A stretch of 26,725 bases of DNA, taken from assembly GCA_019120675.1 (NCBI GenBank), contig DWUQ01000026.1, forward strand, positions 1-26,725, in the 5' to 3' direction. The translations under genes were made by a program, and so were the position numbers. Within the stretch, counting starts at the first letter, position 1. Each line of letters opens with the position of its first letter. The notes beneath the pieces are model-generated. The model searched no databases, was not told the DNA's origin, and saw only the letters and a program-made list of their open reading frames with translations. Origin of the DNA: Candidatus Paenalcaligenes intestinipullorum. Lineage in GTDB: Bacteria; Pseudomonadota; Gammaproteobacteria; Burkholderiales; Burkholderiaceae_B. Below are positions 7,274 through 15,322 of this stretch, piece by piece.

Positions 7274-7292
7274 CGTGATAACGCTTATCACG
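7274..7292. promoter_or_regulatory. 19-base perfect palindrome upstream of permease 2
   Basis: CGTGATAA-CGC-TTATCACG, 8-base arms with a 3-base centre, sits 79-97 bases before the permease 2 ATG and just after the uraD terminator. Minus-strand candidates for the -10 box are TAAAAT (7237-7242) and TATAAC (7221-7226), so the palindrome would fall between -50 and -70. It looks like a dimeric regulator site; the regulator is unknown. Confidence 0.45.
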
Positions 7293-7310
7293 ACGTTGGG
7301 CTGCACACAC

Positions 7311-7339
7311 AAAAAAAGCGGCTTATCAAGCCGCTTTTT
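7311..7339 (-). terminator. Rho-independent terminator after uraD
   Basis: Arms AAGCGGCTT and AAGCCGCTT around 3 bases, flanked by A and T runs on both sides, so it can work in both directions. On the minus strand it is followed by seven T, about 52 bases after the uraD stop. Confidence 0.9.
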
Positions 7340-7390
7340 AAACTTAGCCACCTAACGGCCACTAAGCTAGAGTCGATGTAACATCGATAT

Positions 7391-7918
7391 TTAGGCAAAT
7401 TGTGCGTCCAAACGGAAGCGAGCAATTTTGCCAATTTGTACCAGACAAGCTTCGAACTCGGTGTCTTTGTCGTTGTTGAGGCGAGCATCCACGTTATCCA
7501 TGATTTCGTGGCGAGTGAAGCCTTTGACAGCGATCACAAAGGGAAAGCCAAAGCGTTCGCGGTAGGCAGCGTTCAAGCCACGTAAACGCTCGAGTTCGGC
7601 GGGGGTGCACTGATCCAAACCCGCACCACGCTGTTCGCCAGTGGACTCTTTGGTAAGAGTGCCTTCTTCGGCCTCTTTGCCTGCTAACTCGGGGTGAGCG
7701 CAGATCAGGTCAAGTTTTTCCTGGTGGCTAGCGTCTTGGACGGTTTGAAACATTGCTGTATGCAGCGCCTCCACAGAGTTAAAAGGGCGTTTGGCCCAGC
7801 TGCGTTCAGCGACCCAAGGGGAGTGTTCAAAAATGCCATCGAGCGCTGCAACAAACTGATCTTGGGGAAGCTCGTTGAGCTCAGCAAGGGAGGTTACGGA
7901 TTGGGCAATTTGTGTCAT
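7391..7918 (-). CDS. uraD: OHCU decarboxylase
   Basis: Reaction: 2-oxo-4-hydroxy-4-carboxy-5-ureidoimidazoline to (S)-allantoin plus CO2, third step of urate oxidation, cytosolic. The 175-aa protein matches the family in length and motifs: the catalytic His75 in AHPELAG, then KESTGEQRGAGLD and the late motif FGFPFVIAVKGFTRHEI. ATG at 7918 (MTQIAQSV) is preferred because the family usually starts near here; an in-frame ATG at 7933 adds five residues, and neither has a strong Shine-Dalgarno. It is monocistronic, with a terminator at 7311-7339, and divergent from the LysR gene, the usual layout for a LysR target. The preceding HIU hydrolase and urate oxidase genes are not in the window. Confidence 0.93.
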   Translation of the reverse strand: MTQIAQSVTSLAELNELPQDQFVAALDGIFEHSPWVAERSWAKRPFNSVEALHTAMFQTVQDASHQEKLDLICAHPELAGKEAEEGTLTKESTGEQRGAGLDQCTPAELERLRGLNAAYRERFGFPFVIAVKGFTRHEIMDNVDARLNNDKDTEFEACLVQIGKIARFRLDAQFA

Positions 7919-7983
7919 GATGTAAAAATCCATTAATACGGTGGGTTTGCGGCGCAGCCAAACACCAAGTCATTCCCGTACTT

Positions 7984-8033
7984 CGTCATCAAAGTTAGGA
8001 AGCATTTTGATGGATACAGCGTTTTTGATGACG
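7984..8033. promoter_or_regulatory. Repeated TTTGATG half-sites between uraD and lysR
   Basis: CGTCATCAAA (7984-7993) and its exact reverse complement TTTGATGACG (8024-8033) flank a third partial copy TTTGATGGA (8006-8014). All lie in the 266-base divergent gap, 66-115 bases before the uraD start. The arrangement resembles a multi-site regulator region; assignment to the neighbouring LysR protein is inference. Confidence 0.35.
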
Positions 8034-8064
8034 ATCAGGTGTTTTGCGCAGACAGTAGCCATTA

Positions 8065-8100
8065 AGTTTAAGTAAACTGTATATAAATAAAATAGAATTA
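8065..8100. promoter_or_regulatory. AT-rich divergent promoter region with small palindrome
   Basis: AGTTTA-AG-TAAACT (8065-8078) is a perfect inverted repeat followed by TATAAA (8082-8087) and TAAAAT-like sequence. It sits 85-120 bases before lysR and about 150 before uraD. It is probably part of the promoter for one or both genes; no clear -35 box was found. Confidence 0.35.
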
Positions 8101-8184
8101 GCCTTATAACTGATATACGCTCAAAGCTATCTTGCTAGAGCGCCAAGCTCCGAAGAGCGTGGTTGTTTGAATGGAGGGAGTTGA

Positions 8185-9150
8185 ATGGCAACTAGACGTA
8201 GCGATAATCCTCTGGATACCTATTTGTTGCGTGTGTTCTGTTTGCTAGTCACCGAGCGCAGCGTATCGCGTACAGCGTTCAAAATGAATCAGTCTCAGCC
8301 AGCGATTAGCGCTGCCTTACGCCGCTTGCGCGATATCATTGGCGACCCATTGCTGGTACGCGAAAAGGGCGGAATGGTGCCTACGGAGCGCGCAGTATCG
8401 CTTTTGGCACACGCAAAAAGCGCTTTGGCGGAAATTGACTGTATGGTCAATTCCGAAGAGAATTTTGATCCATTGGTTAGTCGCAGCGAGTTCAATATCG
8501 GCTCACCGGATTATTTGGCTCCGGTGTTCGTGAGTGCTGTGGTTGAGCGTTTGCGTCGTGAAGCGCCCGAAGCGGTGTTGAATTTGCATTCCTTAGACAG
8601 CAGTTTTGACTTCGAGCGCTCGTTGGCTGAAGGCGAGCTGGATGTGGTGATCGGCAACTGGCCTGAGCCGCCCGATCGGATGCACTTGTCGGTATTGCTT
8701 GAGGATGAAATCGTCTGCTTAGTGGCGGCGAACCACCCCTTGGTGCGCGCAGGCAAGATTACCCTTGATGACTACCTCAATGCCCGCCATGTGGTTCCGA
8801 TGCCTTATTCTTTAAATCAGCGTGGAGTGATTGACGTCACCTTGTCGGCGTTGCGGATTCGTCGCCAGGAAACGGTATCGGTGCAATCCTTTGCGGTGGC
8901 ACCTTATTTGTTACAAAACACGGATTTGATTTTTACGACCACGCGGCATTTTGCAGCGTTTTACAAAGATTTGTTGCCCCTCCGAATGCTGCCCGCACCG
9001 GTTGAGTTTCCTATGATGCGGTTTTACCAGTTGTGGCATGAGCGTAATCGCCATTCCCCAAGCCATCGCTGGCTGCGACGATTGCTCACAGAATGTGGGG
9101 CTGCATTATCCATGCAGCCTGTGTCTCCTGCAGACAGCCACAACGCATAG
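8185..9150 (+). CDS. LysR-family transcriptional regulator
   Basis: The 321-aa protein has the LysR plan: an N-terminal winged helix-turn-helix at about residues 10-70 (FCLLVTERSVSRTAF, then QSQPAISAALRRLRD and GDPLLVREKGGMVPTERA), a linker helix, and a C-terminal effector domain. GGAGG lies 7 bases before the ATG. It is divergent from uraD across a 266-base gap with repeats, so it probably controls uraD and perhaps the rest of the purine island, with a purine intermediate as coinducer (inference). The effector domain contains DVVIGNWPEPPDRMHLSVLL, the type of segment lining the ligand cleft. The next gene (9284) is a glycan gene and is probably not part of its regulon. No terminator is visible in the 133-base gap that follows. 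Confidence 0.92.
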   Translation: MATRRSDNPLDTYLLRVFCLLVTERSVSRTAFKMNQSQPAISAALRRLRDIIGDPLLVREKGGMVPTERAVSLLAHAKSALAEIDCMVNSEENFDPLVSRSEFNIGSPDYLAPVFVSAVVERLRREAPEAVLNLHSLDSSFDFERSLAEGELDVVIGNWPEPPDRMHLSVLLEDEIVCLVAANHPLVRAGKITLDDYLNARHVVPMPYSLNQRGVIDVTLSALRIRRQETVSVQSFAVAPYLLQNTDLIFTTTRHFAAFYKDLLPLRMLPAPVEFPMMRFYQLWHERNRHSPSHRWLRRLLTECGAALSMQPVSPADSHNA

Positions 9151-9283
9151 GTGGACGCTCATGGGTCGCTACGCCTACGATCCTGCTAACGTTACTAATT
9201 TGTAGCAAATGTTCGCGTGAATGTAGTGTGTAGGTTACATCTTCTGCGCATAATAGTGTTTACGTTTTATAGAGAATTTTTTA

Positions 9284-10432
9284 GTGACCTCGCTTCCTAT
9301 GTGGGACCCGTTAACCCTACTGTCTATTTGTGTGATTGCCTTTTTAGCGGGTGGGTTAATTGTGGTGTCTGAACGCTGGCATGGCCGTCTAACTGGGGAC
9401 AGTGATATGTCTAAGCCCCAGGCCACGCATTTACGCCCTGCGCCGCGTGTGGGGGGAGTAGCGATCGTGGTGGGTAGCTTTGCTGGCTTGCTCGTACTTG
9501 GTTCGACTCACCGTACGTTAGGGTGGCTCTGGCCGGCTTTATTCGTGTCCGCTATGCCCGTCTTTGTGGCGGGTTTAGTCGAAGACATCACCAAAGACGT
9601 CGGGTCACTGAAGCGCTTACTGGCAGCTTTTTTATCGGCTGCGATTGCGTGGTGGTTGCTGGGTGGGGTGTCCAAGGTGGGTTTGCCTTGGATCGACGCG
9701 GTGCTGGGCATTAGCTTTGTGTCGCTTATCGTCACCATGGTGGCGGTGGGGGGCTGCACGCATGCTGTCAACATTATCGACGGCATTAACGGCTTAGCGG
9801 GCATGGTGGCGGTGCTGATGGCGATTTCTATTGCTTTAGTGGCGTGGCAGGTCGAGGATTACGCTATTTTCACCATTGCCGCTTCATTGGCATCAGCCAC
9901 ACTTGGCTTTTTGGCTTGGAATTTTCCGTTCGGTCGGGTGTTTTTAGGCGATGGGGGGGCGTACTTTCTAGGCTTTATGTTGGCCGAGCTGGCTGTGCAA
10001 TTGGTGGCGCGTAACCTAAGCGTTTCACCTTTCTATGCGGTCGCTGTATTGTTTTACCCTGTCTTTGAAACCCTCTATTCCATCTGGCGACGCAAGTTTA
10101 AGCGCGGTGTGCCGGTGGATCAGCCCGATGCTTTGCACCTTCATCAACTGATTTTCCGTCGTATGGTGCGTGTCAGTGACCTGAACTCTACCCGACGCTA
10201 TGTGCCGCCCATGTCTAATGCCATGGCCTCACCGTATTTGTGGGGGCTTGCGTTGGTGGGGCTCATTCCGGCCACCATATGGTGGAATAATACGCTGTTG
10301 CTTTGCATCAGTTTGCTGGTGTTTACGCTGAGCTACATTTGGCTTTATTCGCGCTTAGTTCGTTGGCGGCGACCCGCTTGGCTACTGCTGCCATCGGTGC
10401 GTCGTGCGCGGACTCAGCGCCATCGTAAGTAG
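9284..10432 (+). CDS. Polyprenyl-phosphate N-acetylhexosamine-1-phosphate transferase (WecA/WbpL/MraY family)
   Basis: Likely role: starts glycan assembly by moving a HexNAc-1-phosphate from its UDP donor to undecaprenyl phosphate on the inner membrane. The 382-aa protein is strongly hydrophobic with about ten membrane spans. Family marks: APRVGGVAIVVG, GLVEDITKD (the DD loop, here ED, which I recall as common in the WbpL/WbcO branch), NIIDGINGLAG, FPFGRVFLGDGGAYFLGF and the His-rich cytoplasmic loop DALHLHQLIFRR. The GTG at 9284 is used since AGAGA lies 8-9 bases before it; the ATG at 9299 has no ribosome site. CATAAT at 9249-9254 may be the -10 box of the locus promoter. First gene of the glycan cluster; sugar specificity cannot be told. 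Confidence 0.88.
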   Translation: MTSLPMWDPLTLLSICVIAFLAGGLIVVSERWHGRLTGDSDMSKPQATHLRPAPRVGGVAIVVGSFAGLLVLGSTHRTLGWLWPALFVSAMPVFVAGLVEDITKDVGSLKRLLAAFLSAAIAWWLLGGVSKVGLPWIDAVLGISFVSLIVTMVAVGGCTHAVNIIDGINGLAGMVAVLMAISIALVAWQVEDYAIFTIAASLASATLGFLAWNFPFGRVFLGDGGAYFLGFMLAELAVQLVARNLSVSPFYAVAVLFYPVFETLYSIWRRKFKRGVPVDQPDALHLHQLIFRRMVRVSDLNSTRRYVPPMSNAMASPYLWGLALVGLIPATIWWNNTLLLCISLLVFTLSYIWLYSRLVRWRRPAWLLLPSVRRARTQRHRK

Positions 10433-10465
10433 TTAGATTGTGATTTTTTTTATTGCTTGATCCTC

Positions 10466-10471
10466 AGGAGA
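10466..10471 (+). promoter_or_regulatory. Shine-Dalgarno site deciding a TTG start for tviB
   Basis: AGGAGA lies 6 bases before TTG at 10478. The alternative in-frame TTG at 10457 has no such site and would add seven atypical residues. This makes TTG the most likely initiation codon, which should lower translation compared with ATG. Confidence 0.7.
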
Positions 10472-10477
10472 CTTGCT

Positions 10478-11752
10478 TTGGACGTACAAGAGATACAACT
10501 TGCTGTGATTGGTTTGGGCTATGTGGGGCTACCACTAGCGGTTGAATTCGGTAAGAAACGCACGGTAATTGGTTTTGATATCAATAGTCGTCGTGTTGCT
10601 GAGCTCAATGCGGGCGAGGATCACACACTCGAAGTCGAGCCCGAGGAGCTCAAGCAAGCCGTGCATTTGCGTTACACCAGCGATGCGGCAGAATTGGCCC
10701 AAGCGAATGTGTACATTGTGACCGTGCCCACACCGATCGATGCGTACAAGCAGCCTGACCTGACGCCCTTAGTGCGTGCAAGCGAGACTTTAGGCCGTGT
10801 GCTGAAGCGTGGTGACATCGTTATTTACGAGTCCACTGTGTTTCCGGGGGCCACCGAAGAGGTTTGCGTGCCTGTGCTCGAAAATATCTCGGGCTTACGT
10901 TTTAACGAGGACTTTTACGCGGGCTACAGCCCTGAGCGTATTAACCCTGGCGACAAAGTCTATCGCTTGCCCAGTATTTGCAAGGTGACCTCTGGTTCCA
11001 CACCCGAAGTGGCTGAGCTGGTGGATCAGTTGTACGCCGAGATCATTACTGCCGGTACGCACAAAGCGCCCTCTATCCGCGTAGCCGAGGCAGCCAAGGT
11101 GATTGAGAACACACAGCGTGATGTCAATATTGCTCTGATTAATGAGCTTTCACTGATTTTTAATCGCCTAGGGATTGATACCCTAGATGTGCTGGAAGCC
11201 GCTGGTACCAAATGGAATTTCTTGCCTTTCCGTCCAGGCTTAGTCGGTGGTCACTGCATCGGTGTCGACCCTTATTACTTGACACACAAAGCCCAGTCGA
11301 TTGGCTACCACCCAGAAATCATTCTGGCTGGGCGTCGGCTCAATGACGCGATGGGCGGCTATGTGGCCTCACAGCTCTTAAAAGCCATGACCAAAAAACG
11401 CATTCAAGTGTTGGGCGCGCGCGTGCTGGTAATGGGCTTAAGTTTCAAAGAAAACTGCCCCGATTTACGCAATACGCGCGTGATCGATATCATTCAAGAG
11501 CTACGCGAGTACGAGATTCAAGTGGATGTGTACGACCCTTGGGTCGACCCCGAAGAGGCCCAACGCGAGTACGGGGTCAGTGTGATCCAGCAGCCCGAAG
11601 CCCATACCTACGACGGTATTATCTTAGCAGTGGCGCACCGTCAGTTTGCGGAATTAGGGGTAGAGGCCATTCGCGCGTTTGGCAAAGGCGAGCATGTGCT
11701 GTATGACCTCAAATACGTGTTCGATCGTGATGCGTCCGATCTGCGTTTATAG
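10478..11752 (+). CDS. tviB: UDP-N-acetylhexosamine 6-dehydrogenase (TviB/WbpO type)
   Basis: Reaction: NAD-dependent double oxidation at C6 of UDP-GlcNAc or UDP-GalNAc to the uronic acid. The 424-aa protein has the three-domain UDP-sugar dehydrogenase plan: an N-terminal Rossmann motif GLGYVG (residues 12-17), TVPTPIDAYKQPDLTP, ESTVFPG, a central helix with EAAKVIENTQRDVNIAL, and the catalytic Cys260 in GGHCIGVDPYYL. A second Rossmann-like domain follows with GLSFKENCPDLRNT. It starts at TTG with AGGAGA upstream and lies 9 bases before the epimerase gene. With TviC/WbpP it forms the two-step route to UDP-GalNAcA known from Vi antigen and P. aeruginosa O6; which enzyme acts first here is not known. 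Confidence 0.93.
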   Translation: MDVQEIQLAVIGLGYVGLPLAVEFGKKRTVIGFDINSRRVAELNAGEDHTLEVEPEELKQAVHLRYTSDAAELAQANVYIVTVPTPIDAYKQPDLTPLVRASETLGRVLKRGDIVIYESTVFPGATEEVCVPVLENISGLRFNEDFYAGYSPERINPGDKVYRLPSICKVTSGSTPEVAELVDQLYAEIITAGTHKAPSIRVAEAAKVIENTQRDVNIALINELSLIFNRLGIDTLDVLEAAGTKWNFLPFRPGLVGGHCIGVDPYYLTHKAQSIGYHPEIILAGRRLNDAMGGYVASQLLKAMTKKRIQVLGARVLVMGLSFKENCPDLRNTRVIDIIQELREYEIQVDVYDPWVDPEEAQREYGVSVIQQPEAHTYDGIILAVAHRQFAELGVEAIRAFGKGEHVLYDLKYVFDRDASDLRL

Positions 11753-11761
11753 GAGGGTCGT

Positions 11762-12790
11762 ATGTCACAGCAATTTGAACAGCTTCTAACGTGTTTGCAG
11801 AACCAGCGCCACATGTGGTTGGTCACGGGGTGCGCAGGATTTATTGGCTCCAATCTAGTGGAGATGCTGCTGCGCCATAATCAGCAAGTGCGCGGTTTGG
11901 ATAACTTTGCTACAGGTCACGCGTATAACCTCGAAGAGGTCCGCGTGGCCGTGGGCGAAGAGTGCTGGCAAAATTTTCAGTTTGTCGAGGGCGATATCCG
12001 CGATGCCGACACCTGCCAGGCTGCCTGCGAAGGGGTAGAGTATGTGCTACATCAGGCGGCTTTGGGCTCAGTGCCGCGCTCCTTGGCCAACCCCGCCACG
12101 ACTAATCAGGTCAATATTGATGGCACACTCAATATGATGGTGGCGGCACGCGATGCGCAAGTAAAAGGCTTTGTGTACGCGGCCTCCAGCTCGACCTATG
12201 GCGATCACCCTGGCTTGCCTAAGGTTGAGGACCGTATCGGCAAGCCTTTGTCGCCCTATGCGGTGACCAAGTATGTTAACGAGCTGTACGCAGATGTGTT
12301 CAAACGCAGCTACAACTTTAATAGTGTGGGCTTGCGTTATTTTAATGTGTTTGGTCGACGTCAAGATCCAAATGGGGCGTATGCCGCCGTCATCCCTAAG
12401 TGGATTGCCGCCATGATTGCTGGTCAGCCTATCACCATTAATGGGGATGGTGAAACCAGTCGCGACTTCTGCTATATCGATAATGTGGTGCAAGCCAACT
12501 TGCTGGCGGCTTTTGCTCAAGGCGAAGCGGCCGAGGCGCAAGTCTATAACGTTGCAGTGAGTGGGCGTACGACTTTAAATCAACTGTATGAGTACCTAAA
12601 GTCCGAGCTGTTGTCCCAAGGCCGGTCATACGATTTAGCGCCTGAGTACGGGGATTTTCGTCCTGGTGATGTGCGCCACTCGCAAGCGGATATCAGCAAA
12701 GCCAAAACCCTTTTAGGCTACGAGCCTGCCTTTACCATTCAGCAAGGTATCCATGCCGCTATGCCGTGGTATCTCCAGTTCCTTAGCTAA
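11762..12790 (+). CDS. tviC: UDP-GlcNAc C4-epimerase (TviC/WbpP type)
   Basis: Reaction: reversible UDP-GlcNAc to UDP-GalNAc (or the uronic acid pair). The 342-aa short-chain dehydrogenase has the extended-SDR NAD motif GCAGFIG (residues 23-29) and the catalytic set Ser142-Ser143-Ser144 in AASSSTYGD with Tyr166 and Lys170 in SPYAVTKYVNE. These positions coincide with those I recall for WbpP. Further marks are the dinucleotide-binding FVEGDIRD and RYFNVFGRRQDPNGAYAAV. AGGAGG lies 5 bases before ATG. It directly follows tviB and precedes the flippase gene by 9 bases, so the three are probably co-transcribed. Confidence 0.93.
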   Translation: MSQQFEQLLTCLQNQRHMWLVTGCAGFIGSNLVEMLLRHNQQVRGLDNFATGHAYNLEEVRVAVGEECWQNFQFVEGDIRDADTCQAACEGVEYVLHQAALGSVPRSLANPATTNQVNIDGTLNMMVAARDAQVKGFVYAASSSTYGDHPGLPKVEDRIGKPLSPYAVTKYVNELYADVFKRSYNFNSVGLRYFNVFGRRQDPNGAYAAVIPKWIAAMIAGQPITINGDGETSRDFCYIDNVVQANLLAAFAQGEAAEAQVYNVAVSGRTTLNQLYEYLKSELLSQGRSYDLAPEYGDFRPGDVRHSQADISKAKTLLGYEPAFTIQQGIHAAMPWYLQFLS

Positions 12791-12799
12791 CGTAGTGGT

Positions 12800-14146
12800 G
12801 TGTGGGTGTTAAGCCGTATTAAAGCGCTGTCTGCGGACCATCGGCGTATCGCACGCGGGGCCATGCGGGTGGCGTTTTTCTTATTGCTAGGCAAATTCGC
12901 AGGCGCTTTTAAAGAAATGGCCGTTGCCTATCGCTATGGGGTCAGTGCGGAAGTTGATGCCTATCAGTTCACCATGGTCATGGCCAACTGGTTGCCAGTA
13001 ACGATCATTGGCGCGCTGTCAGTGGTGCTGATTCCTGTGCTGGTGCCGTTACGTAAGCAGTCTGTAGCCGAGCGCCAAGCCTTTCTAAGCGAGCTGATGG
13101 GTCTGGTTTTATTGCTTGGGACGCTGTTGAGTGTCGCACTTTGGCTGATGTGGCCGTATGTGTTGAATAGTATGGGCCAAGGTCTAAGCTCCGCAGCCAA
13201 GCAAATGAGCGCGCAGCTTATTTATGCCTTTGCGCCCACGGCTCTGTTAACACTAGTGATTGGCATTAGCGCTGCGCGATTGCGTGCGCATGAGCGTCAT
13301 ATCAACACGCTGCTCGACAGCATTCCAGCGTTTTTTATCTTAATTTGGGTGCTGGCCTCTCCTGCTGGCAGTGGGGTGATGCCGCTGCTTTGGGGCACTT
13401 TGATGGGTTATGCGGTGCAAAGCCTGTGGTTGTTTTGGTTGGCTCAGCGTGCCGATCAAGTACGCTGTCGAGCTCGTCTTGGTTTGCAGGCGGCCTCGTG
13501 GTCAGGGTTAATGCAAGCCGCGAGTATTATGCTGATCGGCCAAGTAGCGATGAGCTTTGTCGGTCCAATTGATCAGTATGCCGCGGCACAAGTGGGCGAT
13601 AACGCCAACGCGCTACTGGGTTATGCCACACGGTTTATTTCTTTGGTGCTGGGCGTGGGGGCGGCTTCGGTAGGGCGCGCTGCTCTCCCAGTTCTGGCTG
13701 ATGTGCACAGTCGAGGGGATACGCAGCAGGCTCGGCGGATCGCTTTGCGTTGGTCCTTGGCGATGGTTGCCATTGGTTTAGTCATTGCCGCCGTAACCTA
13801 TGGGTTGGCCCCATGGGGCGTGAGTTTGCTGTATGAGCGTGGTGCATTTACGGCTGCAGATACCGCACAAGTGAGTGCTATTTTGCGCTGGGGCTTATTA
13901 CAATTACCGTTTTATTTTGGGGTGTTAATCTTAGTGCAGTTGCTGGCGAGCCAAAAACGTTACCGGTTGATGGCGTTAATTGCAGTGATGAACTTTTCTG
14001 TCAAAGCAGCCATTACACTGAGTTTAGCGCCAATTTTAGGGGTAAAGGGTATTATGCTGGCTACAGCAGGGATGTATGCTACGTCTTTTATTTGTTATTT
14101 TTTAGTGGCGTTACGTCCGATCTCGCCTTTAGACCAGCCCGCTTAG
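12800..14146 (+). CDS. MurJ/MviN-family lipid-linked oligosaccharide flippase
   Basis: Likely role: moves the undecaprenyl-linked glycan made by this locus across the inner membrane, filling the place of Wzx. The 448-aa protein is hydrophobic throughout, with about 12 membrane segments, and resembles MurJ/MviN at the start: GKFAGAFKEMAVAYRYG, then SAEVDAYQFT and GALSVVLIPVLVPL. It is shorter than typical MurJ (about 510 aa), and its place among glycan genes argues against it being the peptidoglycan lipid II flippase. The start is uncertain: GTG at 12800 has no good ribosome site, a GTG follows at 12806, and an in-frame ATG lies at 12863. Translation may be coupled to tviC, which ends 9 bases earlier. 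Confidence 0.82.
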   Translation: MWVLSRIKALSADHRRIARGAMRVAFFLLLGKFAGAFKEMAVAYRYGVSAEVDAYQFTMVMANWLPVTIIGALSVVLIPVLVPLRKQSVAERQAFLSELMGLVLLLGTLLSVALWLMWPYVLNSMGQGLSSAAKQMSAQLIYAFAPTALLTLVIGISAARLRAHERHINTLLDSIPAFFILIWVLASPAGSGVMPLLWGTLMGYAVQSLWLFWLAQRADQVRCRARLGLQAASWSGLMQAASIMLIGQVAMSFVGPIDQYAAAQVGDNANALLGYATRFISLVLGVGAASVGRAALPVLADVHSRGDTQQARRIALRWSLAMVAIGLVIAAVTYGLAPWGVSLLYERGAFTAADTAQVSAILRWGLLQLPFYFGVLILVQLLASQKRYRLMALIAVMNFSVKAAITLSLAPILGVKGIMLATAGMYATSFICYFLVALRPISPLDQPA

Positions 14147-14182
14147 TCATTGGTAGCACTCTATTAGCCTTCCTATAACACC

Positions 14183-15322
14183 ATGCATATTATGATTGTG
14201 ATCCACTCCTTAGGGGGTGGCGGAGCAGAACGCGTTGCCGTCGACCTTGCGGCAGCGTGGCTCAAACTAGGTTACCAAGTATCGGTCGTTACCCAAAGCG
14301 ATAGCAGCACGGACGTCTATACAGTGCCTGCTGGGGTGACGCGTTACGAATTACGCACCGCTGAGGAAACTGGAGGCGGCTGGAAGGGTGCATGGGCAAA
14401 TTGGCGACGCGTCAATAAACTACGTCGCTTATTTAAGCGTGTGCGTCCAGATTGTGTGATTGGCATGATGAGTACGTCCTCCATCCTTGCGATTATGGCC
14501 GCTCGCAATCTGCCTATTCGAGTGATTGCTACTGAGCATACGCATCCGCCGTCACAAAAGTTATCGGATTTTTGGCTCAAAATGCGTCGCTGGGCGTATC
14601 CCCGAGCGACCGCTGTGGTCGCTCTGACAACCGACACGGGCGTGTGGATTCAAGAGCACCTGCCCGGCTCACGCGTGGTGGTGATCCCTAACGCCGTACG
14701 GTGGCCAGTGCCCGATACCGAGCCGACGCTCATGCCGCCACCGCGTAATGGACGGTTTCGTTTGTTGGCAGTAGGGCGCTTGCATCCCGTAAAAGGCTTT
14801 GATGTGTTGATCGAAGCGTTTCGCTTGTTGGCACGTTATTTCCCATTGTGGGATTTGGTCATTGTGGGTGATGGGCCGGAACGTCAAGCGTTGCAGCAGC
14901 AGATTGACGCGGCCAACCTCCAGGACCGTATTCAATTAGTTGGTCGCGTGGGTACGATCAGCGCTTGGTACGAGCAGTCGGACTTATATGTACTGAGCTC
15001 TCGTACCGAAGGCTTATCCAATACTTTATTAGAAGCCATGGCCAGCGGCTTAGCTCCCGTCGCTTTTGATTGTGAAACGGGTCCTCGAGAAATTATCCGC
15101 CCTGATCTAGATGGTGTGCTGGTGTTGCCCGTAGCGGAGCCTGAAGCCTTAGCCGCTCATTTGTCGGATCTGATGGCGCACCCTTTAAAGCGCGTGGCGT
15201 TATCGCGTCGTGCTGTGGATGTGCGCGATCGCTTTTCCGCAGCGCGAGTCTTGGCAATGTGGGAGCAGCTGCTGCACAAAGCCGAGCCAGCATCCCCAAA
15301 AAACAAACAGGCTGCCCCATGA
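14183..15322 (+). CDS. GT4-family glycosyltransferase (first of the cluster)
   Basis: The 379-aa protein has the GT-B fold of CAZy family 4 retaining glycosyltransferases. The N-terminal acceptor domain opens with IHSLGGGGAERVAVDLA (glycine-rich loop). The C-terminal donor domain contains VVIPNAV, LAVGRLHPVKGFDVLIEA, IVGDGPERQALQ and the E-x7-E motif at Glu276-Glu284 (EGLSNTLLE), which binds the nucleotide sugar. It should add one sugar to the lipid-linked chain on the cytosolic face. It resembles the WbpH/PglH/PglJ group of GalNAc transferases, which would fit a GalNAc-type donor made by TviC, but that is inference. No Shine-Dalgarno is visible before ATG 14183, after a 36-base gap. The stop overlaps the next start by four bases. 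Confidence 0.88.
   Translation: MHIMIVIHSLGGGGAERVAVDLAAAWLKLGYQVSVVTQSDSSTDVYTVPAGVTRYELRTAEETGGGWKGAWANWRRVNKLRRLFKRVRPDCVIGMMSTSSILAIMAARNLPIRVIATEHTHPPSQKLSDFWLKMRRWAYPRATAVVALTTDTGVWIQEHLPGSRVVVIPNAVRWPVPDTEPTLMPPPRNGRFRLLAVGRLHPVKGFDVLIEAFRLLARYFPLWDLVIVGDGPERQALQQQIDAANLQDRIQLVGRVGTISAWYEQSDLYVLSSRTEGLSNTLLEAMASGLAPVAFDCETGPREIIRPDLDGVLVLPVAEPEALAAHLSDLMAHPLKRVALSRRAVDVRDRFSAARVLAMWEQLLHKAEPASPKNKQAAP

Noticed and set aside
9151..9283. JUMPstart/ops element before the glycan locus
   Set aside because: The characteristic GGCGGTAG core is absent from the gap.
12068..12541. Minus-strand 157-codon frame within tviC
   Set aside because: Antisense to a gene with exact catalytic motifs; no start signal.
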